NCBI GenBank assembly: GCA_964057225.1
Contig: OZ059894.1
Span: forward strand, 23,652,476-23,716,475
DNA length: 64,000 bases
Source: Auanema rhodensis
Taxonomy: Eukaryota > Nematoda > Chromadorea > Rhabditida > Rhabditidae
Direction of reading: 5' to 3'
A program made the position numbers and the translations under genes. Below are positions 13,901 through 23,928 of the stretch, piece after piece (position 1 is the stretch's first letter; the number at the start of each line of letters is the position of its first letter). The notes under the pieces were generated by a model. The model worked only from the letters and a program-made list of their open reading frames with translations, did not search any database and had not been told where the DNA came from.

Positions 13901-14956
13901 GATGCGGTTTTCAAAGTTAGATTCCTCATGTCCATATTAGTCTAAAAACCAATTTTTATTGATATTGGTGCATGGTAACCATGACTTTGAAATTTACGTG
14001 AACTTTAATTTATGCTAATTAAATGTACACGTGATGTGCACTTGGTATGTAACTCGCTTCACGTGAAAGATAAAGAAATGCGGTTTTCAAAATTAGATTC
14101 CCCATGTCCATATTAGTCTAAAAACAAATTTTTATTGATATTGGTTCATGGTAACCATGACTTTGAAATTTACGTGAACTTTAATTTATGCTAATTAAAT
14201 GTACACGTGATGTGCACTTGGTATGTAACTCGCTTCACGTGAAAGATAAAGAGATGCGGTTTTCAAAATTAGATTCCCCATGTCCATATTAGTCTAAAAA
14301 CAAATTTTTATTGATATTGGTTCATGGTAACCATGACTTTGAAATTTACGTGAACTTTAATTTATGCTAATTAAATGTACACGTGATGTGCACTTGGTAT
14401 GTAACTCGCTTCACGTGAAAGATAAAGAGATGCAGTTTTCAAAATTAGATTCCCCATGTTCATATTAGTCTAAAAACAAATTTTTATTGATATTGGTTCA
14501 TGGTAACCATGACTTTGAAATTTACGTGAACTTTAATTTATGCTAATTAAATGTACACGTGATGTGCACTTGGTATGTAACTCGCTTCACGTGAAAGATG
14601 AAGAGATGCGGTTTTCAAAATTAGATTCCCCATGTCCATATTAGTCTAAAAACAAATTTTCATTGATATTGGTGCATGGTAACCATGACTTTGAAATTTA
14701 CGTGAACTTTAATTTATGCTAATTAAATGTACACGTGATGTGCACTTGGTATGTAACTCGCTTCACGTGAAAGATAAAGAGATGCGGTTTTCAAAATTAG
14801 ATTCCCCATGTCCATATTAGTCTAAAAACAAATTTTTATTGATATTGGTTCATGGTAACCATGACTTTGAAATTTACGTGAACTTTAATTTATGCTAATT
14901 AAATGTACACGTGATGTGCACTTGGTATGTAACTCGCTTCACGTGAAAGATAAAGA

Positions 14957-15132
14957 GATGCGGTTTTCAAAATTAGATTCCCCATGTCCATATTAGTCTA
15001 AAAACAAATTTTTATTGATATTGGTTCATTGTAACCATGACTTTGAAATTTACGTGAACTTTAATTTATGCTAATTAAATGTACACGTGATGTGCACTTG
15101 GTATGTAACTTGCTTCACGTGAAAGATAAAGA
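14957..15132 (+). repeat. Monomer lacking the BstEII site
   Basis: TTCATTGTAACC replaces TTCATGGTAACC (G74T), breaking the palindrome and the BstEII site. It also has AACTTGC, loss of the CpG at 155. The identical combination is at 16365-16540, its counterpart one 8-monomer unit downstream. Confidence 0.8.
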
Positions 15133-15879
15133 GATGCGGTTTTCAAAATTAGATTCCCCATGTCCATATTAGTCTAAAAACAAATTTTTATTGATATTGG
15201 TGCATGGTAACCATGACTTTGAAATTTACGTGAACTTTAATTTATGCTAATTAAATGTACACGTGATGTGCACTTGGTATGTAACTCGCTTCACGTGAAA
15301 GATAAAGAGATGCGGTTTTCAAAATTAGATTCCCCATGTCCATATTAGTCTAAAAACAAATTTTTATTGATATTGGTTCATGGTAACCATGACTTTGAAA
15401 TTTACGTGAACTTTAATTTATGCTAATTAAATGTACACGTGATGTGCACTTGGTATGTAACTCGCTTCACGTGAAAGATAAAGAGATGCGGTTTTCAAAA
15501 TTAGATTCCCCATGTCCATATTAGTCTAAAAACAAATTTTTATTGATATTGGTTCATGGTAACCATGACTTTGGAATTTACGTGAACTTTAATTTATGCT
15601 AATTAAATGTACACGTGATGTGCACTTGGTATGTAACTCGCTTCACGTGAAAGATAAAGAGATGCGGTTTTCCAAAATAGATTCCCCATGTCCATATTAG
15701 TCTAAAAACAAATTTTTATTGATATTGGTGCATGGTAACCATGACTTTGAAATTTACGTGAACTTTAATTTATGCTAATTAAATGTACACGTGATGTGCA
15801 CTTGGTATGTAACTCGCTTCACGTGAAAGATAAAGAGATGCGGTTTTCAAAATTAGATTCCCCATGTCCATATTAGTCT

Positions 15880-15893
15880 AAAAACAAATTTTT
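15880..15893. repeat. A-tract/T-tract, candidate bent or nucleosome-excluding DNA
   Basis: Monomer positions 44-57 read AAAAA, C, AAA, TTTTT. Runs of this kind are known to bend or stiffen DNA and to influence nucleosome placement. It is also one of the most variable parts of the monomer: single-base deletions at 3.2, 8.3, 9.9 and 13.4 kb, the 2-bp deletion of the PmeI variant, and substitutions at 54, 56, 58, 60 and 62. Variability may reflect replication slippage here. Confidence 0.55.
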
Positions 15894-15906
15894 ATTGATA
15901 TTGGTT

Positions 15907-15919
15907 CATGGTAACCATG
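15907..15919. repeat. 13-bp palindrome with BstEII site, one per monomer
   Basis: CATGGT and ACCATG are perfect inverted arms around one central A (monomer positions 71-83; the reference copy is given). The centre GGTAACC is a BstEII site, so BstEII should cut almost every monomer and give a 176-bp ladder. When position 70 is T and 84 is A the arms extend to 7 bp. The site is kept even in the 174-bp variant, where T73 becomes A. It is lost in the monomers at 14957 and 16365, where G74 is T. A symmetric protein-binding site is possible but not shown. Confidence 0.85.
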
Positions 15920-15931
15920 ACTTTGAAATTT

Positions 15932-16002
15932 ACGTGAACTTTAATTTATGCTAATTAAATGTACACGTGATGTGCACTTGGTATGTAACTCGCTTCACGT
16001 GA
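15932..16002 (+). repeat. Three phased ACGTGA motifs per monomer
   Basis: ACGTGA recurs at monomer positions 96, 129 and 161, spaced 33 and 32 bp, about three helical turns, so the copies would lie on roughly the same DNA face. The second and third sit in CACGTG (128-133 and 160-165), the third within the 10-bp palindrome TTCACGTGAA. CACGTG is the core bound by many bHLH and bZIP proteins, and the second copy read in reverse, ATCACGTG, fits the yeast CDEI consensus RTCACRTG. That is a family-level resemblance only. The flanks of the three copies are not alike, so they do not look like an old 33-bp subrepeat. Confidence 0.7.
15940..15959. repeat. 7-bp inverted repeat with 6-nt loop, one per monomer
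   Basis: TTTAATT and AATTAAA flank the loop TATGCT (monomer positions 104-123). The arms are all A/T, so a stem would be weak. Several classes break an arm: T119C (TAACTAAA) recurs from 23.6 kb onward, T120C (TAATCAAA) occurs in zone A, and T109C (AACTTATG) at 11.4 and 13.1 kb. The stem is therefore not strictly maintained. Confidence 0.6.
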
Positions 16003-16892
16003 AAGATAAAGAGATGCGGTTTTCAAAATTAGATTCCCCATGTCCATATTAGTCTAAAAACAAATTTTCATTGATATTGGTGCATGGTAACCATGACTTT
16101 GAAATTTACGTGAACTTTAATTTATGCTAATTAAATGTACACGTGATGTGCACTTGGTATGTAACTCGCTTCACGTGAAAGATAAAGAGATGCGGTTTTC
16201 AAAATTAGATTCCCCATGTCCATATTAGTCTGAAAACAAATTTTTATTGATATTGGTTCATGGTAACCATGACTTTGAAATTTACGTGAACTTTAATTTA
16301 TGCTAATTAAATGTACACGTGATGTGCACTTGGTATGTAACTCGCTTCACGTGAAAGATAAAGAGATGCGGTTTTCAAAATTAGATTCCCCATGTCCATA
16401 TTAGTCTAAAAACAAATTTTTATTGATATTGGTTCATTGTAACCATGACTTTGAAATTTACGTGAACTTTAATTTATGCTAATTAAATGTACACGTGATG
16501 TGCACTTGGTATGTAACTTGCTTCACGTGAAAGATAAAGAGATGCGGTTTTCAAAATTAGATTCCCCATGTCCATATTAGTCTAAAAACAAATTTTTATT
16601 GATATTGGTGCATGGTAACCATGACTTTGAAATTTACGTGAACTTTAATTTATGCTAATTAAATGTACACGTGATGTGCACTTGGTATGTAACTCGCTTC
16701 ACGTGAAAGATAAAGAGATGCGGTTTTCAAAATTAGATTCCCCATGTCCATATTAGTCTAAAAACAAATTTTTATTGATATTGGTTCATGGTAACCATGA
16801 CTTTGAAATTTACGTGAACTTTAATTTATGCTAATTAAATGTACACGTGATGTGCACTTGGTATGTAACTCGCTTCACGTGAAAGATAAAGA

Positions 16893-18652
16893 GATGCGGT
16901 TTTCAAAATTAGATTCCCCATGTCCATATTAGTCTAAAAACAAATTTTTATTGATATTGGTTCATGGTAACCATGACTTTGGAATTTACGTGAACTTTAA
17001 TTTATGCTAATTAAATGTACACGTGATGTGCACTTGGTATGTAACTCGCTTCACGTGAAAGATAAAGAGATGCGGTTTTCCAAATTAGATTCCCCATGTC
17101 CATATTAGTCTAAAAACAAATTTTTATTGATATTGGTGCATGGTAACCATGACTTTGAAATTTACGTGAACTTTAATTTATGCTAATTAAATGTACACGT
17201 GATGTGCACTTGGTATGTAACTCGCTTCACGTGAAAGATAAAGAGATGCGGTTTTCAAAATTAGATTCCCCATGTCCATATTAGTCTAAAAACAAATTTT
17301 TATTGATATTGGTTCATGGTAACCATGACTTTGAAATTTACGTGAACTTTAATTTATGCTAATTAAATGTACACGTGATGTGCACTTGGTATGTAACTCG
17401 CTTCACGTGAAAGATAAAGAGATGCGGTTTTCAAAATTAGATTCCCCATGTCCATATTAGTCTAAAAACAAATTTTTATTGATATTGGTGCATGGTAACC
17501 ATGACTTTGAAATTTACGTGAACTTTAATTTATGCTAATTAAATGTACACGTGATGTGCACTTGGTATGTAACTCGCTTCACGTGAAAGATAAAGAGATG
17601 CGGTTTTCAAAATTAGATTCCCCATGTCCATATTAGTCTAAAAACAAATTTTTATTGATATTGGTTCATGGTAACCATGACTTTGAAATTTACGTGAACT
17701 TTAATTTATGCTAATTAAATGTACACGTGATGTGCACTTGGTATGTAACTCGCTTCACGTGAAAGATAAAGAGATGCGGTTTTCAAAATTAGATTCCCCA
17801 TGTCCATATTAGTCTAAAAACAAATTTTTATTGATATTGGTTCATGGTAACCATGACTTTGGAATTTACGTGAACTTTAATTTATGCTAATTAAATGTAC
17901 ACGTGATGTGCACTTGGTATGTAACTCGCTTCACGTGAAAGATAAAGAGATGCGGTTTTCCAAATTAGATTCCCCATGTCCATATTAGTCTAAAAACAAA
18001 TTTTTATTGATATTGGTGCATGGTAACCATGACTTTGAAATTTACGTGAACTTTAATTTATGCTAATTAAATGTACACGTGATGTGCACTTGGTATGTAA
18101 CTCGCTTCACGTGAAAGATAAAGAGATGCGGTTTTCAAAATTAGATTCCCCATGTCCATATTAGTCTAAAAACAAATTTTTATTGATATTGGTTCATGGT
18201 AACCATGACTTTGAAATTTACGTGAACTTTAATTTATGCTAATTAAATGTACACGTGATGTGCACTTGGTATGTAACTCGCTTCACGTGAAAGATAAAGA
18301 GATGCGGTTTTCAAAATTAGATTCCCCATGTCCATATTAGTCTAAAAACAAATTTTTATTGATATTGGTGCATGGTAACCATGACTTTGAAATTTACGTG
18401 AACTTTAATTTATGCTAATTAAATGTACACGTGATGTGCACTTGGTATGTAACTCGCTTCACGTGAAAGATAAAGAGATGCGGTTTTCAAAATTAGATTC
18501 CCCATGTCCATATTAGTCTAAAAACAAATTTTTATTGATATTGGTGCATGGTAACCATGACTTTGAAATTTACGTGAACTTTAATTTATGCTAATTAAAT
18601 GTACACGTGATGTGCACTTGGTATGTAACTCGCTTCACGTGAAAGATAAAGA
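16893..18652 (+). repeat. Tandem 5-monomer block (2 x 880 bp)
   Basis: Copies are 16893-17772 and 17773-18652. The order is TTTGGAATT; TTCCAAATT with G70; T70; G70; then T70 in copy 1 and G70 in copy 2. The first copy overlaps the end of the second 8-monomer repeat, so the block arose inside it. Confidence 0.75.
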
Positions 18653-20236
18653 GATGCGGTTTTCAAAATTAGATTCCCCATGTCCATATTAGTCTAAAAA
18701 CAAATTTTTATTGATATTGGTTCATGGTAACCATGACTTTGAAATTTACGTGAACTTTAATTTATGCTAATTAAATGTACACGTGATGTGCACTTGGTAT
18801 GTAACTCGCTTCACGTGAAAGATAAAGAGATGCGGTTTTTAAAATTAGATTCCCCATGTCCATATTAGTCTAAAAACAAATTTTTATTGATATTGGTTCA
18901 TGGTAACCATGACTTTGGAATTTACGTGAACTTTAATTTATGCTAATTAAATGTACACGTGATGTGCACTTGGTATGTAACTCGCTTCACGTGAAAGATA
19001 AAGAGATGCGGTTTTCAAAATTAGATTCCCCATGTCCATATTAGTCTAAAAACAAATTTTTATTGATATTGGTTCATGGTAACCATGACTTTGGAATTTA
19101 CGTGAACTTTAATTTATGCTAATTAAATGTACACGTGATGTGCACTTGGTATGTAACTCGCTTCACGTGAAAGATAAAGAGATGCGGTTTTCAAAATTAG
19201 ATTCCCCATGTCCATATTAGTCTAAAAACAAATTTTTATTGATATTGGTGCATGGTAACCATGACTTTGAAATTTACGTGAACTTTAATTTATGCTAATT
19301 AAATGTACACGTGATGTGCACTTGGTATGTAACTCGCTTCACGTGAAAGATAAAGAGATGCGGTTTTCAAAATTAGATTCCCCATGTCCATATTAGTCTA
19401 AAAACAAATTTTTATTGATATTGGTTCATGGTAACCATGACTTTGAAATTTACGTGAACTTTAATTTATGCTAATTAAATGTACACGTGATGTGCACTTG
19501 GTATGTAACTCGCTTCACGTGAAAGATAAAGAGATGCGGTTTTCAAAATTAGATTCCCCATGTCCATATTAGTCTAAAAACAAATTTTTATTGATATTGG
19601 TGCATGGTAACCATGACTTTGAAATTTACGTGAACTTTAATTTATGCTAATTAAATGTACACGTGATGTGCACTTGGTATGTAACTCGCTTCACGTGAAA
19701 GATAAAGAGATGCGGTTTTCAAAATTAGATTCCCCATGTCCATATTAGTCTAAAAACAAATTTTTATTGATATTGGTTCATGGTAACCATGACTTTGAAA
19801 TTTACGTGAACTTTAATTTATGCTAATTAAATGTACACGTGATGTGCACTTGGTATGTAACTCGCTTCACGTGAAAGATAAAGAGATTCGGTTTTCAAAA
19901 TTAGATTCCCCATGTCCATATTAGTCTAAAAACAAATTTTTATTGATATTGGTTCATGGTAACCATGACTTTGAAATTTACGTGAACTTTAATTTATGCT
20001 AATTAAATGTACACGTGATGTGCACTTGGTATGTAACTCGCTTCACGTGAAAGATAAAGAGATGCGGTTTTCAAAATTAGATTCCCCATGTCCATATTAG
20101 TCTAAAAACAAATTTTTATTGATATTGGTTCATGGTAACCATGTCTTTGAAATTTACGTGAACTTTAATTTATGCTAATTAAATGTACACGTGATGTGCC
20201 CTTGGTATGTAACTCGCTTCACGTGAAAGATAAAGC

Positions 20237-20412
20237 GATGCGGTTTTCAAAATTAGATTCCCCATGTCCATATTAGTCTAAAAACAAATTTTTATCGATA
20301 TTGGTTCATGGTAACCATGTCTTTGAAATTTACGTGAACTTTAATTTATGCTAATTAAATGTACACGTGATGTGCCCTTGGTATGTAACTCGCTTCACGT
20401 GAAAGATAAAGA
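20237..20412 (+). repeat. ClaI-site monomer
   Basis: T60C creates TTTATCGAT (ClaI ATCGAT), with T84 and GTGCCCTTGG. The same combination occurs at 20589-20764, 26919-27094 and 27623-27798, and I saw it nowhere else, so it marks a sublineage spread over about 7.5 kb. Confidence 0.8.
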
Positions 20413-20588
20413 GATGCGGTTTTCAAAATTAGATTCCCCATGTCCATATTAGTCTAAAAACAAATTTTTATTGATATTGGTTCATGGTAACCATGACTTT
20501 GAAATTTACGTGAACTTTAATTTATGCTAATTAAATGTACACGTGATGTGCACTTGGTATGTAACTCGCTTCACGTGAAAGATAAAGA

Positions 20589-21818
20589 GATGCGGTTTTC
20601 AAAATTAGATTCCCCATGTCCATATTAGTCTAAAAACAAATTTTTATCGATATTGGTTCATGGTAACCATGTCTTTGAAATTTACGTGAACTTTAATTTA
20701 TGCTAATTAAATGTACACGTGATGTGCCCTTGGTATGTAACTCGCTTCACGTGAAAGATAAAGCGATGCGGTTTTCAAAATTAGATTCCCCATGTCCATA
20801 TTAGTCTAAAAACAAATTTTTATTGATATTGGTTCATGGTAACCATGACTTTGAAATTTACGTGAACTTTAATTTATGCTAATTAAATGTACACGTGATG
20901 TGCACTTGGTATGTAACTCGCTTCACGTGAAAGATAAAGAGATGCGGTTTTCAAAATTAGATTCCCCATGTCCATATTAGTCTAAAAACAAATTTTTATT
21001 GATATTGGTTCATGGTAACCATGACTTTGAAATTTACGTGAACTTTAATTTATGCTAATTAAATGTACACGTGATGTGCACTTGGTATGTAACTCGCTTC
21101 ACGTGAAAGATAAAGAGATGCGGTTTTCAAAATTAGATTCCCCATGTCCATATTAGTCTAAAAACAAATTTTTATTGATATTGGTTCATGGTAACCATGT
21201 CTTTGAAATTTACGTGAACTTTAATTTATGCTAATTAAATGTACACGTGATGTGCACTTGGTATGTAACTCGCTTCACGTGAAAGATAAAGAGATGCGGT
21301 TTTCAAAATTAGATTCCCCATGTCCATATTAGTCTAAAAACAAATTTTTATTGATATTGGTTCATGGTAACCATGACTTTGAAATTTACGTGAACTTTAA
21401 TTTATGCTAATTAAATGTACACGTGATGTGCACTTGGTATGTAACTCGCTTCACGTGAAAGATAAAGAGATGCGGTTTTCAAAATTAGATTCCCCATGTC
21501 CATATTAGTCTAAAAACAAATTTTTATTGTTATTGGTTCATGGTAACCATGACTTTGAAATTTACGTGAACTTTAATTTATGCTAATTAAATGTACACGT
21601 GATGTGCACTTGGTATGTAACTCGCTTCACGTGAAAGATAAAGTGATGCGGTTTTCAAAATTAGATTCCCCATGTCCATATTAGTTTAAACAAACTTTTA
21701 TTGTTATTGGTTCAAGGTAACCATGACTTTGAATTTTACGTGAACTTTAATTTATGCTAATTAAATGTACACGTGATGTGCACTTGGTATGTAACTCGCT
21801 TCACGTGAAAGATAAAGA
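20589..21818 (+). repeat. 7-monomer block ending in a PmeI monomer
   Basis: The order is ClaI/T84/CCCTTGG; consensus-like; consensus-like; T84; consensus-like; GTTATTGG; then the 174-bp monomer entered by AAAGTGATG. The same order recurs at 27623-28852, 40 monomers away. The later copy has TGTCTATA in its sixth monomer and the earlier one does not. Confidence 0.7.
21645..21818 (+). repeat. 174-bp PmeI variant monomer, copy 1
   Basis: AGTTTAAACAAAC replaces AGTCTAAAAACAAAT, two bases shorter and creating PmeI GTTTAAAC at 21684. Linked changes are GTTATTGG, TTCAAGG and GAATTTTACG. It is preceded by AAAGTGATG (subtype 1). This is the first of 16 such monomers; none occurs upstream. Confidence 0.9.
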
Positions 21819-22346
21819 GATGCGGTTTTCAAAATTAGATTCCCCATGTCCATATTAGTCTAAAAACAAATTTTTATTGATATTGGTTCATGGTAACCAT
21901 GACTTTGAAATTTACGTGAACTTTAATTTATGCTAATTAAATGTACACGTGATGTGCACTTGGTATGTAACTCGCTTCACGTGAAAGATAAAGAGATGCG
22001 GTTTTCAAAATTAGATTCCCCATGTCTATATTAGTCTAAAAACAAATTTTTATTGATATTGGTTCATGGTAACCATGTCTTTGAAATTTACGTGAACTTT
22101 AATTTATGCTAATTAAATGTACACGTGATGTGCACTTGGTATGTAACTCGCTTCACGTGAAAGATAAAGAGATGCGGTTTTCAAAATTAGATTCCCCATG
22201 TCCATATTAGTCTAAAAACAAATTTTTATTGATATTGGTTCATGGTAACCATGACTTTGAAATTTACGTGAACTTTAATTTATGCTAATTAAATGTACAC
22301 GTGATGTGCACTTGGTATGTAACTCGCTTCACGTGAAAGATAAAGT

Positions 22347-22520
22347 GATGCGGTTTTCAAAATTAGATTCCCCATGTCCATATTAGTTTAAACAAACTTT
22401 TATTGTTATTGGTTCAAGGTAACCATGACTTTGAATTTTACGTGAACTTTAATTTATGCTAATTAAATGTACACGTGATGTGCACTTGGTATGTAACTCG
22501 CTTCACGTGAAAGATAAAGA
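22347..22520 (+). repeat. 174-bp PmeI variant monomer, copy 2
   Basis: PmeI site at 22386, 702 bp (4 monomers) after copy 1; entered by AAAGTGATG (subtype 1). Together with copy 1 it makes a 4-monomer repeat containing a TGTCTATA/T84 monomer. Confidence 0.9.
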
Positions 22521-22872
22521 GATGCGGTTTTCAAAATTAGATTCCCCATGTCCATATTAGTCTAAAAACAAATTTTTATTGATATTGGTTCATGGTAACC
22601 ATGACTTTGAAATTTACGTGAACTTTAATTTATGCTAATTAAATGTACACGTGATGTGCACTTGGTATGTAACTCGCTTCACGTGAAAGATAAAGAGATG
22701 CGGTTTTCAAAATTAGATTCCCCATGTCTATATTAGTCTAAAAACAAATTTTTATTGATATTGGTTCATGGTAACCATGTCTTTGAAATTTACGTGAACT
22801 TTAATTTATGCTAATTAAATGTACACGTGATGTGCACTTGGTATGTAACTCGCTTCACGTGAAAGATAAAGA

Positions 22873-23048
22873 GATGCGGTTTTCAAAATTAGATTCCCCA
22901 TGTCCATATTAGTCTAAAAACAAACTTTTATTGTTATTGGTTCAAGGTAACCATGACTTTGAATTTTACGTGAACTTTAATTTATGCTAATTAAATGTAC
23001 ACGTGATGTGCACTTGGTATGTAACTCGCTTCACGTGAAAGATAAAGA
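22873..23048 (+). repeat. Hybrid of consensus and PmeI-variant monomer (176 bp)
   Basis: The left part is consensus (AGTCTAAAAAC, full length, no PmeI site). From CAAACTTTTATTG through GTTATTGG, TTCAAGG and GAATTTTACG it is the PmeI-variant type. It sits three monomers after copy 2, where a PmeI monomer would be expected from the repeating order. It is the only such hybrid I found. Either a conversion or crossover tract ends between positions 42 and 53, or it is the full-length ancestor of the 174-bp class. Confidence 0.8.
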
Positions 23049-23928
23049 GATGCGGTTTTCAAAATTAGATTCCCCATGTCCATATTAGTCTAAAAACAAA
23101 TTTTTATTGATATTGGTTCATGGTAACCATGACTTTGAAATTTACGTGAACTTTAATTTATGCTAATTAAATGTACACGTGATGTGCACTTGGTATGTAA
23201 CTCGCTTCACGTGAAAGATAAAGAGATGCGGTTTTCAAAATTAGATTCCCCATGTCTATATTAGTCTAAAAACAAATTTTTATTGATATTGGTTCATGGT
23301 AACCATGTCTTTGAAATTTACGTGAACTTTAATTTATGCTAATTAAATGTACACGTGATGTGCACTTGGTATGTAACTCGCTTCACGTGAAAGATAAAGA
23401 GATGCGGTTTTCAAAATTAGATTCCCCATGTCCATATTAGTCTAAAAACAAATTTTTATTGATATTGGTTCATGGTAACCATGACTTTGAAATTTACGTG
23501 AACTTTAATTTATGCTAATTAAATGTACACGTGATGTGCACTTGGTATGTAACTCGCTTCACGTGAAAGATAAAGAGATGCGGTTTTCAAAATTAGATTC
23601 CCCATGTCCATATTAGTCTAAAAACAAATTTTTATTGATATTGGTTCATGGTAACCATGACTTTGAAATTTACGTGAACTTTAATTTATGCTAACTAAAT
23701 GTACACGTGATGTGCACTTGGTATGTAACTCGCTTCACGTGAAAGATAAAGAGATGCGGTTTTCAAAATTAGATTCCCCATGTCCATATTAGTCTAAAAA
23801 CAAATTTTTATTGATATTGGTTCATGGTAACCATGACTTTGAAATTTACGTGAACTTTAATTTATGCTAATTAAATGTACACGTGATGTGCACTTGGTAT
23901 GTAACTCGCTTCACGTGAAAGATAAAGA

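Larger units (their letters stand above)
15837..16012 (+). repeat. Reference consensus monomer
   Basis: This copy matches the majority base at essentially every position and is my coordinate reference; monomer position 1 is the G of GATGCGG. Positions 44-57 hold an A-tract and T-tract (AAAAACAAATTTTT). Positions 71-83 hold the palindrome CATGGTAACCATG. Positions 96-101, 129-134 and 161-166 hold ACGTGA. Positions 104-123 hold a 7-bp inverted repeat. Positions 136-141 hold GTGCAC. CpG dinucleotides fall at 5, 97, 130, 155 and 162. The commonest differences elsewhere are G at 70, T at 84, T at 62, T at 33, T at 155 and C at 119. Confidence 0.9.
14605..17420 (+). repeat. Tandem 8-monomer higher-order repeat (2 x 1408 bp)
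   Basis: Copies are 14605-16012 and 16013-17420. The order is TTTTCATTG/G70; T70; TTCATTGTAACC with AACTTGC; G70; T70; TTTGGAATT; a TTCC-start G70 monomer; T70. Private differences include CTGAAAAC near 16229 and TCCAAAATAG versus TCCAAATTAG in the seventh monomer. Confidence 0.8.
13901..20060 (+). repeat. Zone B: monomers 80-114
   Basis: Thirty-five monomers without the zone A markers or the later C/D/E markers. G and T at position 70 alternate in many places. The TTTGGAATT class (five monomers between 15.5 and 19.1 kb) and TTCCAAATT monomers are confined here, as are TTTTCATTG monomers and the two copies lacking the BstEII site. Tandem blocks of 8 and then 5 monomers are present. No length variants occur in this zone. 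Confidence 0.8.

Noticed and set aside
15948-15955. ATGCTAAT as a POU-type octamer site
   Set aside because: It is one base off the classic ATGCAAAT, and an 8-bp near match in AT-rich DNA is expected by chance.
15997-16002. CACGTG as an active G-box promoter
   Set aside because: It recurs in every satellite monomer with no gene nearby, so a promoter role is unsupported. It is kept only as a possible chromatin-protein site.
21645-21818. GTTTAAAC-bearing monomers as transposon ends or insertion scars
   Set aside because: There is no target-site duplication or inserted sequence; these are ordinary monomers shortened by two bases with linked substitutions.
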